Source of the DNA: Mycolicibacter engbaekii
GTDB lineage: Bacteria > Actinomycetota > Actinomycetes > Mycobacteriales > Mycobacteriaceae
DNA: 64,000 nt
Reading direction: 5' to 3'
NCBI RefSeq assembly: GCF_002101585.1
Contig: NZ_LQOT01000073.1
Location: forward strand, 1 to 64,000
Position 1 is the first letter of the stretch, and the number at the start of each line of letters is the position of its first letter. Below are positions 17,140 to 25,341 of the stretch, in pieces. Under the pieces are notes generated by a model, which searched no databases, was not told the DNA's origin, and worked only from the letters and a program-made list of their open reading frames with translations. The translations under genes were made by a program, and so were the position numbers.

Positions 17140-18831
17140 GTGATTGGTGGGGGGACGCTTCAGCGTCGGCATACAACGGGCGGGGCTCATCGAGCGGCGC
17201 GGGGGCGCCGGCCGGCGATGGTGGCAACGGGGGCAGCAGCGCCGCCGCGGCGGTATGCCACGGCCACAGCAAGCGCGGCACTGGCCGCGTCGACCGCGGT
17301 CGCCGTGGTGGCCCCCGTCTCGCCGGCTGCGCCCTGGATCCCCGGCCTGACCGCCGCCGAGCGGGCGGTGCAACTGACGGCGGATCCCTCGTTCCTCAAT
17401 ATCCCCTTCAACTTCTTCCAAGACTTGGTCAACATCCCATTCAACAATGTGCAGTCGACCAACGTGCTGTCCAACTCGTTCTTCTTCACCGGTAACTGGT
17501 TCACCCCCAGCGCCACCAACCTCTGGGGGGAGGATCCGGGAGACCCGGGGCACTTCATGGCGATCGTGAATTACCTGTTCCCCTTCGCCCCCGAGATCTC
17601 GGGCCTCTATCAACCTGAGATCGACCCAGACGCGTTGGCCAACGGCACCGCGGGCCTGGGGCAGCAGTTGGCCATGTTCGCTGCCGCCATGTTGCCGGTC
17701 AGCGCTTCGTGTGACGCGATCCAGTGCTATCCGATGTCGCCGGTCGAGCCGATCACCGGCCTGACCGGACTGGACCGCGCGATCAACTTCCTGGTGGCGT
17801 TCTCCAACTTCCCGAACGACGACAATCAGCTTGACCTGTTCAAGTACTGGCTCAAAGTGCCGCTCCAAGATCTGGTCAACGGCTACACATTCCCCAGCAG
17901 CCCCTTCAGCGACCCGGACAACCCGACATCGGCGGGCATCGCCTCGCCGGTGGAGGGCATCGGCCCGAACGGCTCGGTGCCCGGGGGATTCGGCTTCCCG
18001 GGCACGCATCCGCTGCTGGACGACAACGGCGATCCCGTGCTCGATGAGTACGGCAACCAGATCAATCTGATGCCGTGGGCCGGCGTGACGTTCAAATTCG
18101 ACCTGTTCGGGCCGATCCTGCAGTGGTTCAACAGCCTCATGCAGCCGGTCGACTGGAGCGTCAACGGCGCCGACCCCACCGTCGGCTTTCACTTCGCCAG
18201 CGCCGACGAGGTCGCGCAGGCGATGAAGGCCCTGATCGCCGGGCTGGTCATCGACTTCAACCCCTATGTCGCGGGCAGCCCGCTGTGCCCCGGGTTGTGC
18301 AATATGGCGCCGTTCTCCCCGCCGTGGGGAGTGACCACCTTGGACTTGGTGAAATCGATCCAGGCCATCGGCGCGCCCAATCCGCAGATCCAGCAGTGGA
18401 TCGACCTGACCGAGGCCGCGGGCGCCCAGAACGCCGTGGGCGATGCGAACGGCTCGACCGACGAGCAGATTGTGGCTGCCATCTCGGCCTTGCAGACCGG
18501 AACGTTCACCTTCGACACCGAGACCCACAACGCGATCATCGACTTCCTGGGCGACATCAACCCCTACCTGCCGAACCTGGCGGTCAACTCCGGGCTGCTG
18601 ACCGATCCCGGGTTTTTGGGGCCATGGCCGATCAATCCCGAGACCGGTTACTACATGCCGCCGACCTGGAACCCGGACCTGCCGTTGGACGAGCAGCAGA
18701 TCGGCGAGTACGGGGGCCTCAACTCACTGCTGGTGTGGGACGACTTCCTGCGGGTCCTGGACCCGAGCGGAGGTCTGGTCGCCGATCTCGACGCGTTGTG
18801 GGCCGAAATCGCCAGCTGGTTCACGTTCTAG
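17140..18831 (+). CDS. Exported protein of unknown function, paralogue A of a tandem pair
   Basis: 563 residues from GTG 17140, which follows a strong GAGGGGG site; ATG 17218 inside is an alternative. The N terminus has an arginine-rich stretch, then a hydrophobic alanine-rich segment (about residues 40-60) ending in SPAAP, a probable signal peptide. The mature part is rich in Asn, Pro, Asp, Phe and Trp, with no transmembrane helix and a few Cys that may form disulfides (CDAIQC, CPGLC). It shares a series of blocks with the next gene: NLWGEDPGDPGHF, GLGQQLAM, PITGLTGLD, PWAG, FNSLMQPVD and FNPYVAGSPLCPGLC. I do not recognise a characterised family. An exported cell-envelope protein is the only safe statement. 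Confidence 0.75.
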   Translation: MIGGGTLQRRHTTGGAHRAARGRRPAMVATGAAAPPRRYATATASAALAASTAVAVVAPVSPAAPWIPGLTAAERAVQLTADPSFLNIPFNFFQDLVNIPFNNVQSTNVLSNSFFFTGNWFTPSATNLWGEDPGDPGHFMAIVNYLFPFAPEISGLYQPEIDPDALANGTAGLGQQLAMFAAAMLPVSASCDAIQCYPMSPVEPITGLTGLDRAINFLVAFSNFPNDDNQLDLFKYWLKVPLQDLVNGYTFPSSPFSDPDNPTSAGIASPVEGIGPNGSVPGGFGFPGTHPLLDDNGDPVLDEYGNQINLMPWAGVTFKFDLFGPILQWFNSLMQPVDWSVNGADPTVGFHFASADEVAQAMKALIAGLVIDFNPYVAGSPLCPGLCNMAPFSPPWGVTTLDLVKSIQAIGAPNPQIQQWIDLTEAAGAQNAVGDANGSTDEQIVAAISALQTGTFTFDTETHNAIIDFLGDINPYLPNLAVNSGLLTDPGFLGPWPINPETGYYMPPTWNPDLPLDEQQIGEYGGLNSLLVWDDFLRVLDPSGGLVADLDALWAEIASWFTF

Positions 18832-18832
18832 A

Positions 18833-18851
18833 CCGCGCCGAAGCTGCGCGG
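18833..18851 (+). terminator. Possible hairpin just after the stop of paralogue A
   Basis: CCGCGC (18833-18838) and GCGCGG (18846-18851) form a six-bp stem with a seven-base loop two bases after the stop codon. There is no T-tract, so this is a weak terminator candidate or chance in GC-rich DNA. Confidence 0.3.
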
Positions 18852-18967
18852 GGCCGCGTTCGTGCGGCAGTCCCAGGATGCAGGGGAGAGGTTTCGGCGA
18901 CAACCGCGCCCAACGATCTCATCTTGAACACAGCATTTACATCGCTTGGCGACATGTGATTGTCGAT

Positions 18968-18995
18968 TTGCGCTCAGTCAGTGCTTTGATAGATT
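18968..18995 (+). promoter_or_regulatory. Candidate sigma-70-type promoter for paralogue B
   Basis: TTGCGC (18968-18973), a 16-base spacer and TAGATT (18990-18995) lie about 60 bases before the ATG at 19057. The surroundings are unusually AT-rich for this genome. Prediction only. Confidence 0.4.
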
Positions 18996-19056
18996 ACAGG
19001 AATAGCACGTGGCCCTGGCGCTGCGTAGAGCTACTTTACCTTGGGAGGAAATCGGG

Positions 19057-20406
19057 ATGGTCACAGCCTTGCGTTCGTACTTCTCCGCGGGGCTGGCCAT
19101 CACCACCGCCGGGCTCATCACCGTGGCCCCACCGGCCGCTTCCATCGCCAAGAGCGACGCGGTTCACCTCGAGACACAGCTCGCTGCCGGCGAGTCGCTG
19201 TGGAACGTCCCCCTGAACCTGTTCCAGGCTCTGTTCAACGCGCCGGCATGGGAAATCCACGCCATGGACACCCTGGCCAAGTCGCTGTTCTACAGCGGTC
19301 CGTGGTTCGCCGGTAGCCCGACGAACGCCTGGGGCGAGGACCCCGGCGACATGGGGCACTTCGAAGGCATCCTGCAGATGATGTTCCCCTTCCCGTTGAT
19401 CTCCGGCGCCGGTCACGAAGGGGACCACAGCTACCCGGGCCTGGGCCAGCAGCTGTCCATGCTGGCCAACGTTGAGATCCCGATCGACCTGAGCTGCGCG
19501 GGCCTGGACTGCCTGCCGGCCATGCCGACCAGCCCGATCACCGGCTTCACCGCGATCGACCAGACCCTGTGGAGTCTGCTGATCGCCTTCGGTCTGCAGC
19601 CCTTCCCGCTGATCAACAACTGGTTCCAGATCCCGTTCTCGGACATGACGAACGGCAACCAGTTCTACTTCGACCCCAACGGGCCGGGCATGGTCAACAT
19701 CGGGTATGCCAATGACGGCTACTACTGGCAAGGCACCCGCACGCTCGAAGAGCTGGGGCTGAACCCGGAGGACTACCCGAACATCGACCCGAACGCCCCG
19801 CTGCAGCCGTGGGCGGGCAGCTACTACTCGATGGACTTCGGGCAGCCGTTCGCCAACTTCTTCAACAGCCTGACGCAGCCGTTCGACCCCGACCAGTTCA
19901 TCCTGCCCGACCCGATCGATTTCGCGCGCGCCGTGCAGTCGCTGATCGCCTCATCCCTGCTGGCCTTCAACCCGTTCATCCCCGGCAGCCCGGTCTGCCC
20001 CGGGCCGTGCCTGCTTCTCGAGCCCGGCGGCAACATCTTCGACCCCGAGGACTGGAACACCCCCAGCTACTTCTGGCTGGTCAAGATCATGGACGACCTG
20101 TGGCCGGGCAACCCGGTCATCGACGAATGGATGGACGCCTACGCCAACGGCACCGCCAACGTCTCCAACGAGGAGATGATCGAAACCCAGGCGTGGTTGT
20201 GGCGCCTGAACACCGTGCTGCTCGATATCAAGAACCCGCTGCCGCCGGACCCGGTCATCGACACCACCCCGTTCCTGCCCACCCCTGAGCAGCTCCAGGC
20301 GTTCTTCGGCGACTACTGGTACAACATCTTCGACAACAGCGGGATCATCGGGCCGTTCGACATCCAGGGGCTCTGGGACGCCATCTTCAACATCACCCCG
20401 GAGTAG
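19057..20406 (+). CDS. Exported protein of unknown function, paralogue B of a tandem pair
   Basis: 449 residues. ATG 19057 is preceded by GGGAGG eight bases upstream. Residues 1-30 (MVTALRSYFSAGLAITTAGLITVAPP and following) form a clear signal peptide. The mature protein repeats the block order of the upstream gene: NAWGEDPGDMGHF, GLGQQLSM, PITGFTAID, QPWAG, FNSLTQPFD, and FNPFIPGSPVCPGPC. The two are therefore tandem paralogues of about 30-40 percent apparent similarity by eye. It is rich in aromatic and acidic residues and lacks membrane spans after the signal. It has its own ribosome site and probably its own promoter. Function unknown. Confidence 0.8.
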   Translation: MVTALRSYFSAGLAITTAGLITVAPPAASIAKSDAVHLETQLAAGESLWNVPLNLFQALFNAPAWEIHAMDTLAKSLFYSGPWFAGSPTNAWGEDPGDMGHFEGILQMMFPFPLISGAGHEGDHSYPGLGQQLSMLANVEIPIDLSCAGLDCLPAMPTSPITGFTAIDQTLWSLLIAFGLQPFPLINNWFQIPFSDMTNGNQFYFDPNGPGMVNIGYANDGYYWQGTRTLEELGLNPEDYPNIDPNAPLQPWAGSYYSMDFGQPFANFFNSLTQPFDPDQFILPDPIDFARAVQSLIASSLLAFNPFIPGSPVCPGPCLLLEPGGNIFDPEDWNTPSYFWLVKIMDDLWPGNPVIDEWMDAYANGTANVSNEEMIETQAWLWRLNTVLLDIKNPLPPDPVIDTTPFLPTPEQLQAFFGDYWYNIFDNSGIIGPFDIQGLWDAIFNITPE

Positions 20407-20504
20407 CCGTCAGGTGGCCGCGCTACCGGCCAGATCGGGCGAACGCCCCGGTGGACACGGTCGCTGCTACCGTTGCTGGCGCGGCGGATAGGGAGAGCGG
20501 TGCT

Positions 20505-21290
20505 GTGCTTGAGGTGATCGACAGGGGCGATACCAGCTCGGCTCACCCCGTTCCGCTGTTGTTCGTCCACGGTGCCTGGCATGCCGCGTGGTGCTGGGAG
20601 GAGAACTTCCTCGGATACTTCGCCGAGCGGGGTTATCGCGCGCTGGCGGTCAGTTTCCGCGGCCATGGCGCCAGCTCCAGCGACAAGCCGTTGCGGTCCT
20701 GCGGAGTCGATGACTACGTCGCCGACATCGTGGCGGTGGCCGAGAGTCTCCCGGTGCCCCCGGTGGTGATCGGTCACTCCATGGGCGGGCTGATCGTGCA
20801 GAAGTACCTCGAGGGCCGTCCGGCGCCGGCGGCGGTCCTGATGGCGTCCATCCCGCCGCGGGGCAACTACGGCTCCACCCTGCGCTGGCTGCGCCACCGC
20901 CCGTGGGATGCGATCAAGATGGCGGTAACCGGCAGGGCGCTGCCCTACATCACCTCGCCGGAGCGGGCTCGGCAGCACTTCTTCTCCGAGACCACCCCGG
21001 CCGAGACCGTCCTACAGTGCGCGGCCCGGCTGCAGGAAGACTCCCCGCGGATCAGCGTGGACTGCTTGATCCTCAAGTTGCCCCGGCCCAGCCGTGTGAC
21101 GACGCCACTGCTGGTGCTCGGCGCCGAACAGGACGGCGCCCACACCTGCAAAGAAGTGCTGGCCACCGCACGTGCCTACGGCACCGAGGCCGAGTTCTTT
21201 GCGGGCATGGGCCACAACATGATGCTGGAACCAGGGTGGGACGCCGTCGCCGACCGCATTCACCGATGGCTGGGCGAACGCGGCCTATAG
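20505..21290 (+). CDS. Alpha/beta hydrolase
   Basis: 261 residues from GTG 20505, supported by GGGAG nine bases upstream; GTG 20451 is an alternative 18 codons longer, but a TACCGT -10-like element at 20468-20473 argues against it. Catalytic features: oxyanion strand FVHGAWHAAWCW, nucleophile elbow GHSMGG, Asp in LGAEQDGAHT and His in GMGHNMMLEPGW. This is the haloperoxidase/esterase-like branch of the fold, usually an esterase or lipase; the substrate is unknown. It converges on the methyltransferase array with 15 bases between stops. Confidence 0.85.
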   Translation: MLEVIDRGDTSSAHPVPLLFVHGAWHAAWCWEENFLGYFAERGYRALAVSFRGHGASSSDKPLRSCGVDDYVADIVAVAESLPVPPVVIGHSMGGLIVQKYLEGRPAPAAVLMASIPPRGNYGSTLRWLRHRPWDAIKMAVTGRALPYITSPERARQHFFSETTPAETVLQCAARLQEDSPRISVDCLILKLPRPSRVTTPLLVLGAEQDGAHTCKEVLATARAYGTEAEFFAGMGHNMMLEPGWDAVADRIHRWLGERGL

Positions 21291-21305
21291 CGCCGGCCGG
21301 GCCGT

Positions 21306-22127
21306 TCAGTCCTTGGCGAAGCAGTACAGCCGGTAGACGAACTCGCCGTTGCGCAGCGCGCCGTTGAAGGTCCAGTCGGTAGCGGCGCTGGCCAGTCGGG
21401 CCAGGCCGCCATGGTGGGCGATCATGCTCTGCTTGCGGTCGAGGTTCTTCTCGTTGCCGCGCAGCACGTCCATGCTGATGTCCTCCTGGGACACCAGGCG
21501 CAATCCGGTGCCGGCCAGCTCGGCGTCCCAGCGGTCCAGCTCGCTGCGCCGGCGGAAATCGGTGTAGAGGAAATGCCCACCGGGGGCCAGCACGCGTGCG
21601 GCACCGTCGAAGAACCGGGCCGGGTGCGGGTACAGATGCGATGCCTCGACGTGCAACACCACATCGAACGAGCCGTCGTCGAACGGCAGGTTCTCGGCGT
21701 CGCCCTGCACGAAGTCCAGGCCGGGCAGCTGGTGGCGCTTGCGGCAGAACTCGATGGCGGTCTCGTTGAGGTCCAAACCGGTGTAGGCGGCGGGCTTGAA
21801 GGTGCGCATCACATACGACGCGCCGCCGCCGTGGCCGCAGCTGACCTCCAGCACCTTCTTGCCGGCCAAGTCGACCTGGGCGGCGGTGCGGTGATACTGC
21901 TGGATGAAGAACCGGTTGGGTTCGTCGGCGGGATCCAGCGGCACCGCCATCGGCGGGTCCTCTTCGTAGCCGTAGTTGAGGAACAACCAGTCGTCGCCGC
22001 TGAGCATCCGGGTCTGGGTGGAGAATCGCTTGTTCACGAAAGAGGTGAACACCAAGTTGTAGACGAAGGGATTCGTCAACACGCGATGGGTAACCGGGTT
22101 GAATATCAGGCGGTTCATCGTGGGCAT
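21306..22127 (-). CDS. Rv2952/Mtf-type SAM-dependent methyltransferase (copy 1)
   Basis: 273 residues. The motif order matches M. tuberculosis Rv2952, which O-methylates phthiotriol and phenolphthiotriol in DIM/PGL synthesis: FLNYGYEEDPPM, DEPNRFFIQQYHRTAAQVDLAGK, VLEVSCGHGGGASY (SAM loop), YTGLDLN, LPGLDFVQGDAENLPF, VVLHVEASHLYPH and RVLAPGGHFLYTDFR. The family also includes glycopeptidolipid rhamnosyl methyltransferases, so the substrate is uncertain. It is the last gene of the minus-strand oxygenase/methyltransferase array. ATG 22127 has no Shine-Dalgarno but a GATACT -10 exactly six bases upstream, suggesting a leaderless mRNA. Confidence 0.85.
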   Translation of the reverse strand: MPTMNRLIFNPVTHRVLTNPFVYNLVFTSFVNKRFSTQTRMLSGDDWLFLNYGYEEDPPMAVPLDPADEPNRFFIQQYHRTAAQVDLAGKKVLEVSCGHGGGASYVMRTFKPAAYTGLDLNETAIEFCRKRHQLPGLDFVQGDAENLPFDDGSFDVVLHVEASHLYPHPARFFDGAARVLAPGGHFLYTDFRRRSELDRWDAELAGTGLRLVSQEDISMDVLRGNEKNLDRKQSMIAHHGGLARLASAATDWTFNGALRNGEFVYRLYCFAKD

Positions 22128-22133
22128 CGAAGA

Positions 22134-22139
22134 AGTATC
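22134..22139 (-). promoter_or_regulatory. Leaderless -10 element of methyltransferase copy 1
   Basis: On the minus strand GATACT ends seven bases before the ATG at 22127 (A at -11, T at -7), the spacing expected when transcription starts at the initiation codon. Methyltransferase copy 2 has the same arrangement with CATACT. Confidence 0.45.
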
Positions 22140-22182
22140 TCACGATTCGGGCGGCGCCGCGGTTCTGGCCCCGTGCCGGGAG

Positions 22183-23013
22183 TCAGTCGCGCAGCCCGCG
22201 CATCAGAATGCGGTTCCACAGCCGGTCGGAAACCAGGGCACGGGCCAACACGGTTGCCTTGCCGGAGATTCCGACCACGTAGCGCGGCTTGGGGTTGCGG
22301 GCCCTGACCACGCGCAGTACCGCGCGCGCGACGGTGTCGGGCTCGATCATCACGCCCCGCTTGGCAGAGAGCTGGCGGGTGTTCTCGGCATAGCGAATTT
22401 TGAAGTCGCCGTAGGGATCATCGGCTGCGTAGCTGGGACGCGCCTCCTGCTGAGAGATGACGAAGGGCGTTCGGACCGCAGTCGGGTCGAGCAGCACCAC
22501 GCGGACGCCGAACGGCGCAACCTCGGCACCCAGGGACAGCGACAGCGCCTCCATGCCGTACTTGACCACGTGGTAACCGCCGGCGCCCGGACTGGCGAAA
22601 CGCCCTCCGGTGCTGCCGATGTTGACGATGACCCCGGACCGGCGGTGGCGCATCCCGGGCAGAACCGCCTGAGCAAGGTGCAGTGCGGCAACCACATTGG
22701 TCTCAAACAGGCTGCGCAGGTCTTCCAGCGGCAGTTGCTCGAGGGGGCAGGTCAGCGGAAATCCGGCACTGTTGACCAGGACATCCACCCCGCCATGCTC
22801 GGCGGTGATCTCCGCGACCAGGCGTCGCACTCCGGCCTCGTCGGTGACGTCGAGTTGGCGTGCGGTCAGCCCTCGGGATGTAAGACGTTGCAGGGCTTCG
22901 GAATTACGCCCGACGGCATAGACGCGGTAACCGGCCGCCTGCAGCCGGTCGGCGGTTGCCTCGCCGATCCCGCTGGTTGCTCCGGTGACCAGCGCTACCG
23001 GCTGGGCGCTCAT
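22183..23013 (-). CDS. Short-chain dehydrogenase/reductase
   Basis: 276 residues from ATG 23013. Classical SDR motifs: TGATSGIG (NAD(P) binding), DVTDEAG, NSAGFP, catalytic Ser in NIGSTGG and YHVVK (catalytic Tyr and Lys). It probably interconverts a hydroxyl and a ketone. The start overlaps the P450 stop (ATGA at 23010-23013), so it is translationally coupled to the P450. A plausible pair is P450 hydroxylation followed by oxidation to a ketone, or the reverse reduction (inference). Confidence 0.9.
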   Translation of the reverse strand: MSAQPVALVTGATSGIGEATADRLQAAGYRVYAVGRNSEALQRLTSRGLTARQLDVTDEAGVRRLVAEITAEHGGVDVLVNSAGFPLTCPLEQLPLEDLRSLFETNVVAALHLAQAVLPGMRHRRSGVIVNIGSTGGRFASPGAGGYHVVKYGMEALSLSLGAEVAPFGVRVVLLDPTAVRTPFVISQQEARPSYAADDPYGDFKIRYAENTRQLSAKRGVMIEPDTVARAVLRVVRARNPKPRYVVGISGKATVLARALVSDRLWNRILMRGLRD

Positions 23014-24368
23014 CGGGCGCCGGTGTTCCCGGACTGAGCCGGTGCGGGGTGCCCGGCGGAGCCGGCGGGAACCAATTCGACGGGCAGGTGCTCCAGGCCG
23101 CGCATGGTGGCGTTGACCAGATAGCGGGGATCGCCGTCGAGCCGGATGGTTTCGACGTGGGGGATCAACTGGGTCAGCACCCGGCTCACTTCGATGCGGG
23201 TCAGGTGCGTGCCGAGGCAGTAGTGCGCGCCCCCACCGAAAGCGAGGTGGTCGCTCGGATTGCGGTCCAGGTCGAACGTGTCGGGATCGGGGTAGTGGCG
23301 TGGATCGCGATTGGCCGCCGCGTAGAGCACCAACACCCGTGCACCGGCCGGGATGGTCTGGTCGCCGACCTGGTAGTCGCACGTCGCGGTTCGGTAGAAG
23401 CCCTGCACCGGGGCGACCAGCCGGAGCTGCTCTTCGATGGCGGCCGGGATCAGCTCGGGCTGTTCGCGCAGCCGGGCGTAGACATCGGGACGTTGCGCCA
23501 GGGTCAGGAACAGTCCGGAGATCAGATTCGTGGTGGTCTCACTGCCGGCGCCGACGAGCATCGATGCCGTCCAGAACACCTCGTCGTCGGAGAGGGTGTC
23601 GGCACCGCTGGGCGCCGCCAGCATCGAGATCAGGTCGTCACCGGGCTCGGCGCGGCGGGCTTTGATCATCGGGTCCAGACTGCGGTGCATCGCGATCACC
23701 GCCTGGCTCGAGCGCATGTTCATCACCATCCCGCGCAGGCTCAGCGGGGCGAATGCGGCCTCGTTGATGGTGTCGGCCCACTCCAGGAACTGGTGACGGT
23801 CCTCCTGCGGTATGGCCAGCATCATGGTGATCAGCCGGTTCGGCAGGGGCTTGGCGAGGTCGGAGACGATCTCCACGCGGCCGCGCTCGACCATCGCGGC
23901 GACCAGCTCGTCGGCGGCGCGGTTGATGTTGATCTCCCACGACTTCATCGCACGCGGGGTGAATGCCCGCGACACCGACCGGCGCAGCCGGGTGTGCTCC
24001 GGCGGGTCGGTGGCGTTCATGGTCTGCAGGCGGACCCGGAAGCGGGCCTGGCTCTGCGCCGAGGACAACGCCTCGTTGTCGCGTAACGCCTGGCGGACCT
24101 CGTCATAGCCCGGGATGATCCAGATGCCCCGCTTGCGGCTGTACCAGACCTTGGGCCCGGTCAGCAGCGTGCGGTACCCCGGATAGGGGTCGTGCATCGT
24201 CTCCGGTGCAAACGGGTCGAAGTCGGTCAGCGGAGCGGTTTCGCGTCGGGTGACCGCGTAGTGGTAGGCGGTCGCCCGGTCGCGGACCACGCCGATGAGC
24301 CCGTCGGTGCCGATCTTGAGCAGACTGGCGCGAAAACGAAGTCGGCGCGTCAGTTCCTTCTGGTCCAT
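23010..24368 (-). CDS. Cytochrome P450 monooxygenase
   Basis: 452 residues. ATG 24368 has GAGGGG eight bases upstream. Motifs: I-helix AGSETTTN, K-helix EEQLR (ExxR), and the heme loop FGGGAHYCLG with axial Cys384. It is a soluble bacterial class I type with no membrane anchor. No ferredoxin gene lies beside it; the flavodoxin-like protein at 15082 or a distant ferredoxin might serve. The P450 is the central gene of an array running AurF-like oxygenase, methyltransferase, P450, SDR, methyltransferase. The substrate is unknown, and I cannot name a CYP family from the sequence alone. Confidence 0.92.
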   Translation of the reverse strand: MDQKELTRRLRFRASLLKIGTDGLIGVVRDRATAYHYAVTRRETAPLTDFDPFAPETMHDPYPGYRTLLTGPKVWYSRKRGIWIIPGYDEVRQALRDNEALSSAQSQARFRVRLQTMNATDPPEHTRLRRSVSRAFTPRAMKSWEININRAADELVAAMVERGRVEIVSDLAKPLPNRLITMMLAIPQEDRHQFLEWADTINEAAFAPLSLRGMVMNMRSSQAVIAMHRSLDPMIKARRAEPGDDLISMLAAPSGADTLSDDEVFWTASMLVGAGSETTTNLISGLFLTLAQRPDVYARLREQPELIPAAIEEQLRLVAPVQGFYRTATCDYQVGDQTIPAGARVLVLYAAANRDPRHYPDPDTFDLDRNPSDHLAFGGGAHYCLGTHLTRIEVSRVLTQLIPHVETIRLDGDPRYLVNATMRGLEHLPVELVPAGSAGHPAPAQSGNTGAR

Positions 24369-24476
24369 CTGGCAAGCCCCTCGTCAGCGATCGTCGGGAT
24401 TGGAGCGCGATTGGCCCGACCGGCCCGCAACCGGCCCAGCCGCCACCCTAGCCCGGTCGCCTCCCGGGGCCCGGGG

Positions 24477-25310
24477 TCACTCTTTGACGAGGTCGAAAAT
24501 GCGGTAGGTGATCTCGCCGCGGTCCAGGTCGCGGTAGAACAGCGACCCCTCGACCACGGCGAACTCCCGGGCGAAGCGGCGCAGGAAGAACGGCATGCGC
24601 TCGTTGATCAACTCGTTGGAGCGCGGTGAGTTGGCCGCCAGCCCGCGGACCACTTCGCGACTGATGTCGCGCTCGTTGACCAGCCGCAGCGGCGGGGTGG
24701 CCAAGGTCTGCTGCCAGGACTCGATGTCTTCCTTGGCGCGGAAATCGGTGTGCAGGAAGTGCCCGCCCGGACGCAGCACCCGTCCCACCTCGCGGACGAA
24801 CTGCGCGAAGTCGGGGTAGATGTGCGAGGCCTCGACGTTGACGATCGCGTCGAAGGAATTGTCCGGGAACGGCAGGTTCATTGCGTCACCCTGCACGAAG
24901 TCCAGGCCGGGCACCTGGTGGCGTTTCTTGCAGAAGGCGACGCCGTCGGGGTTGAAGTCCAGGCCGGTGTAGGAGGCCGGCTTGAGGGTGCGGGCCAGGA
25001 AGGAGGCGCCGCCGCCGTGGCCGGAGCTGACTTCGAGGACGTCCTTGCCGGCCAGGTCGATCTGGGTCGCGGTCTGGTGGTAGAGCTGGATCGAGTACCG
25101 GTTGGGCTCGTCGGCCGGGTCGAGCTGCAGACCCAGCGGCGGGTCCTGCTCGTAGCCCCAGTTCAGGAAGACGACGTCGTCGTGCCCCATCCGCTTCGTC
25201 ATGAACGGGTACCAGTACTTGAAGGCCTTCTTGTAAAGCGGCATCGCCGAGATGCGGTACACCAGCTCGGCGCCGACTTTTTCCAAGGTCTCAGATGGGG
25301 AACGCACCAT
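24477..25310 (-). CDS. Rv2952/Mtf-type SAM-dependent methyltransferase (copy 2)
   Basis: 277 residues from ATG 25310. It shares the Rv2952 pattern even more closely than copy 1: YKKAFKYWYPFMTKRMG, FLNWGYEQDPPL, DEPNRYSIQLYHQTATQIDLAGKDVLEVSSGHGGGASF, YTGLDFN, PGLDFVQGDAMNLPFPDNSFDAIVNVEASHIYPDF and RVLRPGGHFLHTDFR. Rv2952 methylates the hydroxyl formed after ketone reduction of phthiodiolone. It lies 31 bases after the AurF-like gene and 108 bases before the P450. It lacks a Shine-Dalgarno but has CATACT six bases before the ATG, so it may also have its own leaderless transcript. Confidence 0.87.
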   Translation of the reverse strand: MVRSPSETLEKVGAELVYRISAMPLYKKAFKYWYPFMTKRMGHDDVVFLNWGYEQDPPLGLQLDPADEPNRYSIQLYHQTATQIDLAGKDVLEVSSGHGGGASFLARTLKPASYTGLDFNPDGVAFCKKRHQVPGLDFVQGDAMNLPFPDNSFDAIVNVEASHIYPDFAQFVREVGRVLRPGGHFLHTDFRAKEDIESWQQTLATPPLRLVNERDISREVVRGLAANSPRSNELINERMPFFLRRFAREFAVVEGSLFYRDLDRGEITYRIFDLVKE

Positions 25311-25316
25311 ACCGAA

Positions 25317-25322
25317 AGTATG
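25317..25322 (-). promoter_or_regulatory. Leaderless -10 element of methyltransferase copy 2
   Basis: Minus-strand CATACT with A at -11 and T at -7 relative to the ATG at 25310, identical in spacing to the element before copy 1. Confidence 0.45.
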
Positions 25323-25341
25323 GCACAGCTCAGCGGGGGCC

